Source of the DNA: JAIBJN01 sp963847985
Lineage (GTDB): Bacteria > Actinomycetota > Thermoleophilia > Gaiellales > Gaiellaceae
Assembly (NCBI GenBank): GCA_963847985.1
Contig: CAWKBS010000001.1
Coordinates: 62,001 to 126,000 of the forward strand
Reading direction: 5' to 3'
Length of the DNA: 64,000 nt
Shown: in pieces, positions 8,358 through 17,392 of the stretch
Position numbering within the stretch: position 1 is the stretch's first letter
Layout: every line of letters begins with the position of its first letter
Notes under the pieces: model-generated
The model's database searches: none
Told to the model about the DNA's origin: nothing
What the model saw: only the letters and a program-made list of their open reading frames with translations
Made by a program: the position numbers and the translations under genes

Positions 8358-9104
8358 CTAGGCGGACAGCGTTGTTCGCAGCCTGAAGCCGCCGTGTTCC
8401 TCGTAGGAGGCCTGGATCACGCGCAGGCACTGGCGCAGGGCGTCCTCGCCGAGACTCGCGCCCCCCGCGCCGGCCAGCGGTTGCTCGAGGAGTGCCCGGA
8501 TCCCGAGGAAGCCCTCCTCCGAGATCGGCACGGCGCCGGTGGAGCAGTCGCCGCAGATCGCGCCCCCCGCCCGGGCCGAGAAGCCGACGAGCGGTCTCGC
8601 CTCGCCGCAGGAGGCGCAGCTCGCCAGGTGCGGGAGGTAGCCCGAGAGCCACAGGAGCTTGAGCTGGAACGAGAGCACGAGCGGTTCGAGCGCCGGCTGG
8701 GCCGGCAACTCGGCCTCGAGGTCGTCCAGCAGGTCGAGGAACCGCGTGAGCGCGTGGAACGCCGGCGGCTGTGCCTCCTCCTCGACGAACAGCCTGAGCA
8801 CCGCCTCCAGCCCGATGTGGCCGACCGCCAGCCGGTAGGGGTCGGTGCGCGAGCGGTCGTGCGAGCGCACCAGCTCGGCTCCGCGCACGGTGTGGAGATC
8901 GCCACGCCCCTCGTGCAGCAGGAGCTCAACGTGCGAGAGCGGCTCCAGTCGGGCACCGAAGCGGGACCGCGTCTTGCGCACCCCCTTGGCGATCGCCCCG
9001 ACGCGTCCCTTCGCCAGGGTGTAGAGGTGGAGGACGCAGTCCGCCTCGGAAAAGCGGATGGAGCGAAGCACGACCGCGTCGGTCGTGAGCGTGCGCGAGG
9101 ACAT
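8358..9104 (-). CDS. recO: DNA repair protein RecO
   Basis: RecO helps load RecA on SSB-coated single-stranded DNA in the RecFOR pathway. The 248 residues show an N-terminal OB fold (TDAVVLRSIRFSEADCVLHLYT, GRVGAIAKGVRK), a helical middle (GLEAVLRLF) and a zinc-finger-like pair CASCGE and CGDC near residues 165-190. Length and order fit the family. A TAGACT hexamer (9112-9117) lies seven bases upstream of the ATG, suggesting a leaderless transcript. A divergent glutaredoxin gene begins 62 bases away. Confidence 0.95.
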   Translation of the reverse strand: MSSRTLTTDAVVLRSIRFSEADCVLHLYTLAKGRVGAIAKGVRKTRSRFGARLEPLSHVELLLHEGRGDLHTVRGAELVRSHDRSRTDPYRLAVGHIGLEAVLRLFVEEEAQPPAFHALTRFLDLLDDLEAELPAQPALEPLVLSFQLKLLWLSGYLPHLASCASCGEARPLVGFSARAGGAICGDCSTGAVPISEEGFLGIRALLEQPLAGAGGASLGEDALRQCLRVIQASYEEHGGFRLRTTLSA

Positions 9105-9111
9105 GGCGGCC

Positions 9112-9117
9112 AGTCTA
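9112..9117 (-). promoter_or_regulatory. -10 box of recO, TAGACT
   Basis: TAGACT on the minus strand, seven bases before the recO ATG. A TANNNT box at this distance places the transcription start at or near the start codon. No clear TTGACA -35 is visible. Confidence 0.45.
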
Positions 9118-9166
9118 GATCCGCCCGCGGGGGAATCACGGGCACGCCGGCGACGTTTCGCTCCTC

Positions 9167-9427
9167 GTGCCGCGGATCGAGGTCTACACCACTGCGTGGT
9201 GCGGCTACTGCGACCGCGCCAAGGCCCTCCTCCAGGAGCGCGGGCTCGACTACGAGGAGATCCGCGTCGACGACGATCCGGCGTTCCGCGCCAAGCTTCT
9301 CGATCTCACCGGCCGCTGGACGGTTCCGCAGATCCTGATCGACGGCCGGCCGATCGGAGGCTTCACCGAGCTGTGGGAGCTGGATCGCCGCGGCCTGCTC
9401 TCCGGGCTCGGCGAGCCCGCGGCCTGA
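9167..9427 (+). CDS. glutaredoxin (GrxC type)
   Basis: An 86-residue glutaredoxin. The thioredoxin-fold strand RIEVYTTAWCGYC carries the dithiol site CGYC at residues 12-15; TVPQILIDG has the cis-proline loop and GGFTEL the glutathione/substrate-binding Gly pair. It reduces disulfides or glutathione/mycothiol-type mixed disulfides in the cytoplasm. The start is GTG at 9167. It stands alone on the plus strand, divergent from recO and convergent with the esterase gene. Actinobacteria that lack glutathione often use such proteins with mycothiol (mycoredoxin role); that is inference here. Confidence 0.92.
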   Translation: MPRIEVYTTAWCGYCDRAKALLQERGLDYEEIRVDDDPAFRAKLLDLTGRWTVPQILIDGRPIGGFTELWELDRRGLLSGLGEPAA

Positions 9428-9432
9428 TCGCG

Positions 9433-10458
9433 CTACGGCGAGAGACGCTCCGCCAGATAGGCGAGCGAGAGCGGATAGCGGTACTCGATGGCCATGTGCG
9501 TCGCGTCGAAGAGGTCGAAGCGGACGTCCGTGACACCCACGTCGGCGAGCGCGCGCCGGTACGCTTCCGCGCCGAGGTCGAGGTAGTACTCGTCCCGCGT
9601 GCCGGCGTCGATGTAGATCGCGCGCAGCGACTGGAGCGCCGCCGACCGCTGGGGGACCATGCGCACGGGATCCCAGTCGAGCCAGCGCGCCCAGACGTCC
9701 GGAAGGAGCTCGCCCGTGTCCACGTCGAACGGCAGTCGGACCGTGCCGTCCGGATCGGCCGAGTAGCACGCGGCCATGCACCAGACGTTCAGCAGAACGT
9801 CGTCGTGCTCCTTCGACATGGCCGGTCGCGAGCGAAAGTCCTTCCAGAAGCGGTCGTAGGAGCCCTCGTACTCGTCGCGCAGAACGCGGACCGCCTCCCT
9901 GAACTCGGGCAGGTAGCAGGCCTCGAAGAGCGCATCGCCGGCGTGCGTGGCCAAGCCGCCGAAGAGGTCGGGACGGAGCATCGGCGTCACCATGGCGCCG
10001 TAGCCGCCGCTCGACTTTCCCGCGATCCCGCGGTGCTCGGCGGCGGCCAGGGTGCGGTAGTTCGCATCGACCCAGGGCACGACCTCCTCGCAGAGATAGG
10101 TGTGATAGTTGCCGGTTCCCGGCGAGTCGAGGAACTGGCTGCCGCCGAGTGACGTCCAACAGTCCACCCAGACGATCACGACGGGCGGCGCACCTCCGTT
10201 CGCGAGAAGATCGTCGGCCAGCTCGGGGAAGTTGCGTCTGAACGGCGCGCGGTTGCGCCACATGTCCAGCTGCCCGGTGAGCCCCTGGATCATGTAGACG
10301 GCCGGGAACCGGCGGTCAGCTTCCTCCTCGTAGCCGGGTGGGAGGTAGACCCAGACCGGGCGCTCGTGCGGATCGCCGAGCGGGTTTCCGCGCAGAGCGT
10401 CGCTCGTGATGACCGCTTCGTCGAAGCGACCGGCCCGCTCGAACGACCACGGCTCCAT
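9433..10458 (-). CDS. alpha/beta-hydrolase esterase (esterase D/PF00756 type)
   Basis: A 341-residue serine hydrolase of the putative-esterase family (esterase D, enterochelin esterase, mycolyltransferase fold). Visible are the opening GNPLGDPHERPVWVYLPPGYEE, oxyanion region YMIQGLTG, nucleophile elbow GKSSGGYGAM (Ser near residue 160), acid region YIDAGTRDEYY and catalytic His in DATHMAIEYRY. No signal peptide, so it is probably cytoplasmic. The ATG at 10458 lies ten bases after the fpg stop, so it is likely cotranscribed with fpg. The substrate cannot be told from sequence. Confidence 0.88.
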   Translation of the reverse strand: MEPWSFERAGRFDEAVITSDALRGNPLGDPHERPVWVYLPPGYEEEADRRFPAVYMIQGLTGQLDMWRNRAPFRRNFPELADDLLANGGAPPVVIVWVDCWTSLGGSQFLDSPGTGNYHTYLCEEVVPWVDANYRTLAAAEHRGIAGKSSGGYGAMVTPMLRPDLFGGLATHAGDALFEACYLPEFREAVRVLRDEYEGSYDRFWKDFRSRPAMSKEHDDVLLNVWCMAACYSADPDGTVRLPFDVDTGELLPDVWARWLDWDPVRMVPQRSAALQSLRAIYIDAGTRDEYYLDLGAEAYRRALADVGVTDVRFDLFDATHMAIEYRYPLSLAYLAERLSP

Positions 10459-10468
10459 GCGCTCGATC

Positions 10469-11302
10469 CTACTGGCGAGGCTGGCAGACCGGGCAGAACC
10501 ACGTGCCGCGCCCTGCCACCCGCGTCTTGGCGATGGGCGTCCCGCACCGGTCGCACGGCTCGCCCTCGCGACCGTAGACGCGGAACTCGTCCTGCATCGT
10601 TCCCCGGCTGCCGTCGGCGCCGCGGTAGTCGCGGAGGGTGGCACCCTGCCTCCGGATCCCCAGCCGCAGCGCCTTCCGGACTCCTGCGCGCAGCCCGGCG
10701 ACCTGCGCCTCGTCGAGCTCGCCGGCCGGAGCGAGCGGATGGATCCCCGCGTACCAGAGCGCCTCGTCCGCGTAGATGTTTCCGATCCCGGCGGCGGCGC
10801 GCTGGTCGAGCAGCGCCGCCTTCACGGGCGCCTTCCGACCGGCGAGCGACCCCGCGAGGCGTGCGACGGTGAACGAGCGGCCGAGCGGCTCCACGCCGAG
10901 CCGGCGAGCGGCGAAGTACGCGTCGAGGTCGCCGGGCTCGAGCAGATCCCACGTCCCGAAGCGCCGCACGTCTCGATAGAGGACATCCGACCCGTCGTCT
11001 AATCTGACGACAGCCCGCACGTGCGAATCGTCCTCGCGCCCCCCAGGCGCCGGGTGCAGGACGTTTCCGGTCATTCGCAGGTGAACGAGGAGGTGCCGCC
11101 CGCTCTCGAACACGACAACCAGATACTTTCCTCGCCTGCGCACGTCGGCGACGCGCTCTCCCTCGAGCGCCGCCGCCACCAGCTCGGGAGGCTCCGGCCT
11201 CGTCAGCCGCGGATCGAGGATCTCGACATGCGCGAGAGTCCTCCCCGTCAGCCCCGGCGCCAGTCTGGAGCGGATCGTCTCGACCTCGGGCAGCTCGGGC
11301 AC
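10469..11302 (-). CDS. mutM: formamidopyrimidine-DNA glycosylase
   Basis: Fpg/MutM removes 8-oxoguanine and ring-opened purines and cleaves the abasic site. The mature N-terminus would be the catalytic Pro (GTG then PELPEVETIRS), which fixes the GTG at 11302 as the start. Other marks are RRGKYLVV, HLRMTGN, the helix-two-turn-helix GIGNIYADEALW and the C-terminal zinc finger CDRCG...CPVCQ. Length 277 residues is normal. It lies 17 bases after deoA. Confidence 0.96.
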   Translation of the reverse strand: MPELPEVETIRSRLAPGLTGRTLAHVEILDPRLTRPEPPELVAAALEGERVADVRRRGKYLVVVFESGRHLLVHLRMTGNVLHPAPGGREDDSHVRAVVRLDDGSDVLYRDVRRFGTWDLLEPGDLDAYFAARRLGVEPLGRSFTVARLAGSLAGRKAPVKAALLDQRAAAGIGNIYADEALWYAGIHPLAPAGELDEAQVAGLRAGVRKALRLGIRRQGATLRDYRGADGSRGTMQDEFRVYGREGEPCDRCGTPIAKTRVAGRGTWFCPVCQPRQ

Positions 11303-11319
11303 GGCGTCGGGCTCCTCGT

Positions 11320-12611
<1,292 letters not shown>

Positions 12612-12615
<4 letters not shown>

Positions 12616-13778
12616 TGAGTCAGAACGGGCGCGCCGGGGATGCCGCGTCCGGGGGCCTTGCCGCCGAGCCAGGCGTTGACGGTCGCCCCAACGTCGGCAA
12701 ACTCGCCGTCGTGACGCCGACCTGCTGCGTTGCGGCCCTCGACGTAGGCCAGAAAGAGCGCGTGCTCGCGGGAGTGATCGGTCGACGCAGTCGTCGGGTC
12801 GCACCCGTGGTCCGAGGTGAGGACGAAGAGATCGCCCGGGCGCAGGGCGTCGAGGAGGTCGGGCAGGCGCCGGTCGAAGTCCTGCAGGCAGCGATGGAAG
12901 TTGACGGGGTCGTTCCGATGGCCCCAGAGCATGTCCGTCTCGACGAGATTGACGAAGACGAACCCCGAGTCCAACTCGCGCAGCAGCGTCTCCGTGACCC
13001 TGATCCCGTCGGCGTTCGACTTGGTGGAGTGCGAGTGGTCGACGTCCACCCCGGCGAAGATGTCCCCGATCTTCCCGACACCGTGGACCTCGTTCGCCGC
13101 CTCCCGCACGAGCGTGAGGTAGTTGGGCTGCCTCGGCCGCAGCGACCAGTCATGGCGGTTCGGCGTACGTGTGTAGCTTCCCGGCTCGCCCACGAACGGC
13201 CGGGCGATCACCCGTCCGACCGCATGCTTGCCGGTCAGGATCTCGCGGGCGCTGCGGCAGGCTTCGTAGAGCTCCTCCAGCGGGATCGTCTCCTCGTGCG
13301 CCGCGATCTGGAAGACGGAGTCGGCCGACGTGTAGACGATCCACTTACCTGTCCGCTGGTGCTCCTCGCCCAGCTCTTCGATGATCTCGGTGCCCGACGC
13401 CGCCTTGTTGCCGAGGACGCCTCGACCGGTGCGGTGAGCGAATCCCTCGATGACCTCGAACGGAAAGCCGTGCGGGTACGTCGGCATGGCGACCGGCGTG
13501 ACGATGCCCATGAGCTCCCAGTGCCCCGTCGTCGTGTCCTTGCCCTTGGAACGCTCGAGGAGTCGGCCGGCCACGGCAGGCGCGCCCTCCATGGGCGGGC
13601 AGCCGTCCAGGTCCTGGACATTTCCGAAGCCCAGGTGCTCGAGGTTGGGAAGATCGAGACCCCCGACCGCCTTGGCCACGTTGCCCAGGGTGTTGGAACC
13701 CTCGTCGCCGTACTCGGCCGCGTCAGGCAGCTCGCCCGCCCCAACCGCGTCCAGCACGATCACGCAGGCGCGCGGCAT
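12612..13778 (-). CDS. deoB: phosphopentomutase
   Basis: DeoB converts (deoxy)ribose-1-phosphate to the 5-phosphate. It is an alkaline-phosphatase-fold enzyme with two Mn ions. Metal-site motifs are IVLDAVGAGELPDA near the start, the phosphorylatable Thr in GKDTTTGHWELMG, and ETDMLWGHR, TSDHGCDP and STDHSREH toward the end. The 388 residues are full length. TAGAAT (13785-13790) lies six bases before the ATG, so the mRNA may be leaderless. It heads deoB-deoA-mutM-esterase. Confidence 0.97.
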
Positions 13779-13783
13779 GAGGC

Positions 13784-13790
13784 TATTCTA
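13784..13790. promoter_or_regulatory. overlapping divergent -10 boxes
   Basis: The heptamer TATTCTA reads TATTCT on the plus strand, nine bases before the 47-residue gene, and TAGAAT on the minus strand, six bases before deoB. Both fit TANNNT, so the two genes could compete for polymerase at one site. Confidence 0.45.
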
Positions 13791-13798
13791 CGGTTGTC

Positions 13799-13942
13799 AT
13801 GGACACGATCCTCGGCCTCATCGGCATGGTGCTCTGGATTGCCGGGACAATCGGCATCGCCGCCGGGATCACATACGTCGTCATGAAGGTCACCCTCAGG
13901 TTGTTCCCGGACAAGGAGCTCAAGCCGACGCCCGAGTCCTAG
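13799..13942 (+). CDS. 47-residue single-pass membrane protein
   Basis: A small frame starting ATG at 13799 with a long hydrophobic helix (ILGLIGMVLWIAGTIGIAAGITYVVM) and a short tail LRLFPDKELKPTPES. No family recognised, though small membrane proteins of this form are common in actinobacteria. It has its own -10-like TATTCT nine bases upstream, is divergent from deoB and ends eight bases from the alanine dehydrogenase stop on the opposite strand. Confidence 0.6.
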   Translation: MDTILGLIGMVLWIAGTIGIAAGITYVVMKVTLRLFPDKELKPTPES

Positions 13943-13949
13943 CCCCGGG

Positions 13950-15077
13950 CTAGGCAACCGGTTCGAGCGGCAGAGCCTGCTCGAGGGGCGAATAGTCGAG
14001 GCCGTGCGCGTCCGCGACAGCCTGGTAGGTGAGCTTGCCGTCCACGATGTTGACGCCCCGGGCAAGCGCACGGTCGCGCGCGACCGCCTCGGAGACGCCC
14101 TGGTCGGCGATGGCCTCCACGTAGGGCAACGTCACGTTCGTGAGCGCGAACGTCGAGGTGACGGGAACGGCGCCCGGCATGTTCGCCACGCAGTAGTGGA
14201 CGATGCCGTCCACTTCGTAGACTGGGTCGGAGTGAGTCGTAGGCCGTGAGGTCTCGAAGCACCCACCCTGGTCGATGGCGACGTCGACGAGGACCGCTCC
14301 CGGCTTCAGCCCGCCGAGCATGTCCCGGGTTACGAGCTTCGGCGCGCGCGCGCCCGGGATGAGCACCGCGCCGATGATCAGGTCGGCATCGGCCGTGGCG
14401 AGCACGATCTGGAGGCGATTCGACATGGCTAGGGTGATGCGGCCGTCGAGCATCATCTCGAGGTCGCGCATGCGCTCCACCGACTTGTCGAGAATCCAGA
14501 CGTCAGCTTGCATGCCGACCGCGATCAGGGCTGCGTTGTAACCGACGATGCCGCCACCGAGAACGACGACTTTCGCGGGCGGGACGCCGGGGACGCCCCC
14601 GAGCAGGATGCCGCGGCCTCCCTGGGCCTTCTCGAGCGCCCAGGCGCCCATCTGCGTCGCCAAGCGACCTGCGACCTCGCTCATCGGCGCCAGCAACGGC
14701 AACCGGCCGTCGTCGGTCTCCACGGTTTCGTAGGCGACGCAGGTCGCGCCGCTCTCCAGCAACGCCCTCGTCAGCTGATCGTCCGCCGCCAGATGCAGGT
14801 ACGTGAATAGGATCTGGCCTTCGCGAAGCCGGCCGTACTCCGCCGGCAGCGGCTCTTTCACCTTGAGCACCAGGTCCGAGGTCGCCCACACGTCCTCGAC
14901 CGACACGATGCGAGAGCCGACAGACTCGTAGTCCGCGTCCGCGAACGTGCTCCCGGCTCCGGCCCCGGTCTCGACGACGACCTCGTGGCCGCGCTGTCTC
15001 AGCTCACCGGCCCCTGCCGGCGTGAGCGCGACCCGATACTCGTCCTGCTTGATCTCCTTGGCGACGCCGATCCGCAT
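13950..15077 (-). CDS. ald: alanine dehydrogenase
   Basis: NAD-dependent oxidative deamination of L-alanine to pyruvate and ammonia, or the reverse. The 375 residues begin MRIGVAKEIKQDEYRVALTPAG. They show the pyruvate-site LFTYLHLAAD and MSEVAGRLATQMGA region, the Rossmann loop VVLGGGIVGYNAA, and the C-terminal NMPGAVPVTSTFALTNVTLPY typical of Ald. It stands alone between the small membrane gene and the DUF3866 gene. The pyruvate it makes is a substrate for the PPDK encoded 11 kb away. Confidence 0.97.
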   Translation of the reverse strand: MRIGVAKEIKQDEYRVALTPAGAGELRQRGHEVVVETGAGAGSTFADADYESVGSRIVSVEDVWATSDLVLKVKEPLPAEYGRLREGQILFTYLHLAADDQLTRALLESGATCVAYETVETDDGRLPLLAPMSEVAGRLATQMGAWALEKAQGGRGILLGGVPGVPPAKVVVLGGGIVGYNAALIAVGMQADVWILDKSVERMRDLEMMLDGRITLAMSNRLQIVLATADADLIIGAVLIPGARAPKLVTRDMLGGLKPGAVLVDVAIDQGGCFETSRPTTHSDPVYEVDGIVHYCVANMPGAVPVTSTFALTNVTLPYVEAIADQGVSEAVARDRALARGVNIVDGKLTYQAVADAHGLDYSPLEQALPLEPVA

Positions 15078-15156
15078 GACGCGCGGCCAACCATAACCGA
15101 AGCGATGCGCCCGGACGGCCCGGCTCGCACCGGGCTCTCCGCCGTCTGTCGAGCGC

Positions 15157-16149
15157 TCAGGCCGTGAGCCTGCGGGCGACGAGCCCCGCTGCGTACGCGG
15201 CTGCGAAGAACCACGGCTCCTCGTCGGGACCGCGGCCCATGTGCGAGAGCGTCAGGCCGGCGCATGCGTCGCGCCAGGCGGATGCGTCCACCGTCTCGAC
15301 CGCTCCGAGCTCGGCCGGGACGTCGAGACCCTCTGGCCAGGCGACGGTTGGTTTGCCCCGCACGAGCTCGAGCGTCGCGAGCGTGTGGTGGGACAACCCA
15401 CGGTGGCGCTCGCGCTCGTCGGCCGAGGAGACCCGCGGTGCGAGGACCGGCGAGCCCCCGAGGGCGGCCGCCGCGTTCGCCGCCTCGGCGGCGGCGAGCG
15501 CGCCGTGTCCGTAGCGCGAGCCGGTCCCGACGATACCGGGGCCGATCGCGCATACGACCGCGTCCGCTCCGGCCCGCGCGCACGCGACCAGCGCTGAGGC
15601 CGTCGAGACGCTGGCGAGCTCGCCGCCGAAGCACGGCCCGACGGCCACCGTCGTGCTCAGGTAGGCAGCATCCCGCAGCGCCCGCACGGTGTCAGAGAGA
15701 GGCACAGGCAGGGCCGCGCCCGGAAGCTGGACGTAGGCGACGCGCAGGTCGTTGCCAAGGCCGGCGCAGACCGGCGCGACCTGGCTGTGCAGGGAGCAGC
15801 AGGCGACGGGCAGTCCTGCGAGATCGATTGCCGGGTCGTCCGCCGAGGATTCCTCCGCATGCAGCACGGCGTGCTGGATCGGCGTGTACGGGAGCTTCAT
15901 GACGTGCGCGCCCTGCGCGCCTTGCAGCTCGAGACCGCGGGTGAGGTTCGCGTGGAGGACGTCGAATCCGCCCGAACCGAGGCCGAGCTCGCGGGCCTCG
16001 ACGTTCGCGAGCACGTCGTCGCCGAGCGCGACGGGCCCGGTGAGCGACGGATACGCGACGCAGGCGTGCCCGTCGACCTCGAGCCGGACGAGGCCGTCGT
16101 GGCGCTCGGCGATCGCCGTCACCCTCCCTCGACGCAGCACGAGCGGCAC
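15157..16149 (-). CDS. DUF3866 family protein
   Basis: A 330-residue protein I recognise as the DUF3866 family, found mainly in actinobacteria and of unknown function. It begins with a small beta-rich domain (RRGRVTAIAERHDGLVRLEVDG) and continues with conserved pieces ANLTRGLELQ, MKLPYTPIQHAVLHAEE, LHSQVAPVCAGL and a Gly-rich IGPGIVGTGSRYGHGALAAAEAANAA. His and Cys residues in LHSQV, SHHTLA and LSHMG might bind a ligand or metal. The GTG start shares one base with the stop of the M20 peptidase gene, so the two are coupled. Confidence 0.85.
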   Translation of the reverse strand: MPLVLRRGRVTAIAERHDGLVRLEVDGHACVAYPSLTGPVALGDDVLANVEARELGLGSGGFDVLHANLTRGLELQGAQGAHVMKLPYTPIQHAVLHAEESSADDPAIDLAGLPVACCSLHSQVAPVCAGLGNDLRVAYVQLPGAALPVPLSDTVRALRDAAYLSTTVAVGPCFGGELASVSTASALVACARAGADAVVCAIGPGIVGTGSRYGHGALAAAEAANAAAALGGSPVLAPRVSSADERERHRGLSHHTLATLELVRGKPTVAWPEGLDVPAELGAVETVDASAWRDACAGLTLSHMGRGPDEEPWFFAAAYAAGLVARRLTA

Positions 16150-17255
16150 TACGCCTCGCGCGCCACGGCGACCAGCTCGAGCGTGACTCCGACCATGGCC
16201 TCCAGGTCGGCCACCGCGATCGCCTCGTCGGCGGTGTGGACGTTCGCCATCCCGTTGGCGACGTTCACGCAGTGAAGCCCGCGCTCGTTGAAGACGTTGG
16301 CGTCCGCGCCCCCGCCCACCTCGACCTCCCGCGGCTCGAAGCCGGCGCGCTCGAGCCCCGAGCGCGCGAGAACGAGGGCCGGATCGTCAGGCGCGAGCCG
16401 GTAGCCGCGGTACTTGTCCTCGACGGTGGCTTCCACCTCGCAGTCGGACACGGCGGCGGCGAACGAGACCGAGTCGAGCATCTCCTGCATCAGGTCGGCG
16501 AGCTTCCTCTCGTCACGAGAACGAGCTTCGAGAGCGAGCCGGCAGCGCGCCGGCACGACGTTCAGCGCGCTGCCACCCTCGATGAGGCCCGCGTTCGCGG
16601 TCGTCTCGTCGTCGATGCGGCCAAGGCGAAGGTCGCCGATCGCCCGCGCAGCCGCGACGATTGCCGAACGGCCGTCCTCCGGATTGATCCCGGCGTGGGC
16701 CGGCCGGCCCGTGAAGACAACGTCGATCGAGCGGCCGGACGGCGCAGCGACCACGACCTCGCCGACGGCGCCCGAGTAGTCGTAGACGAACCCGATCCGG
16801 GCTTCGAGCCGTGCCGGGTCGAAAGCGAACGCACCCTCGAGCCCGGTCTCCTCCCGGGTCGTGAACAGGAGCTCGAGACCTGCGTGCGGGCGTCCCTCGG
16901 TGAGGAGTAGGCGTGCCGCCTCGAGCAGTACCGCGACAGCAGCCTTGTCGTCGGCCCCGAGAATCGTGTCGGCCGAGTTCGTGACGACCCCATCCTGGAC
17001 GACCGGCTCGATGGGCCCTGACGCCGGGACCGTGTCCAGGTGAGCGCACAGGAAGATCGGCGAGCCGGCTTCCCCCGACGTCGGCGGCAGCCGGGCGAGC
17101 AGGTTTCCCGCCGCGTCGGGCTCTGAATCGATCCCGAGATCGCGAAGGTAGCCGCGGACGCGCTGGGCAACCGCCTCCTCCTCCCCGGACGGGCTCGGGA
17201 TCGCCGCGAGCTCGAGGAAGAGGGGCAGCACCTCGGAGGCCCAGGCGGTCGTCAC
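16149..17255 (-). CDS. M20-family metallopeptidase (peptidase T-like)
   Basis: A 368-residue zinc amino- or dipeptidase. Metal-binding motifs are LCAHLDTVP (His, Asp), ILGADDKAAVAVLLEA (bridging Asp), the catalytic-base TTREETGLEGA (Glu) and the final NGMANVHTADEAI (His). The lid domain has the typical PAHAGINPEDGRSAI. There is no signal peptide, so it acts in the cytoplasm, probably in peptide salvage. TAGAAT (17263-17268) seven bases before the GTG start suggests a leaderless mRNA shared with DUF3866. Repeat copy 2 lies just upstream of that box. Confidence 0.93.
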   Translation of the reverse strand: MTTAWASEVLPLFLELAAIPSPSGEEEAVAQRVRGYLRDLGIDSEPDAAGNLLARLPPTSGEAGSPIFLCAHLDTVPASGPIEPVVQDGVVTNSADTILGADDKAAVAVLLEAARLLLTEGRPHAGLELLFTTREETGLEGAFAFDPARLEARIGFVYDYSGAVGEVVVAAPSGRSIDVVFTGRPAHAGINPEDGRSAIVAAARAIGDLRLGRIDDETTANAGLIEGGSALNVVPARCRLALEARSRDERKLADLMQEMLDSVSFAAAVSDCEVEATVEDKYRGYRLAPDDPALVLARSGLERAGFEPREVEVGGGADANVFNERGLHCVNVANGMANVHTADEAIAVADLEAMVGVTLELVAVAREA

Positions 17256-17262
17256 AGGCCCG

Positions 17263-17268
17263 ATTCTA
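17263..17268 (-). promoter_or_regulatory. -10 box of the M20 peptidase operon, TAGAAT
   Basis: TAGAAT on the minus strand, seven bases before the GTG start. It lies between the start codon and repeat copy 2, so the repeat is not needed to supply the -10 box of this operon. Confidence 0.45.
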
Positions 17269-17315
17269 GGCGCGGCCGCTGTGGACGAAGCGACGCACTC
17301 TCGTCACGGTCCCGA

Positions 17316-17390
17316 GCGCCACATGCGCGCATTTGCTCGTTACGCTAGGAAGCGGGTGGTGGGAGAGGGGTGCCCCTAGAAGAAGTGAGG
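17316..17390. repeat. dispersed intergenic repeat, copy 2
   Basis: Copy 2 lies between pyrG and the M20 peptidase gene. GCCACA (17318-17323), 17 bases, TACGCT (17341-17346), then the same G-rich core as copies 1 and 3 up to CCCCTAG. The terminal hairpin is weaker here. The pyrG stop codon starts three bases past the end. Confidence 0.85.
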
Positions 17391-17392
17391 CG

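Noticed and set aside
8302..8360. Short GTG-started frames inside the repeat copies (VPL...) preceded by a Shine-Dalgarno-like purine tract.
   Set aside because: The downstream residues differ completely between copies and the frames run antisense to real genes; only copy 5 leads into a real gene.
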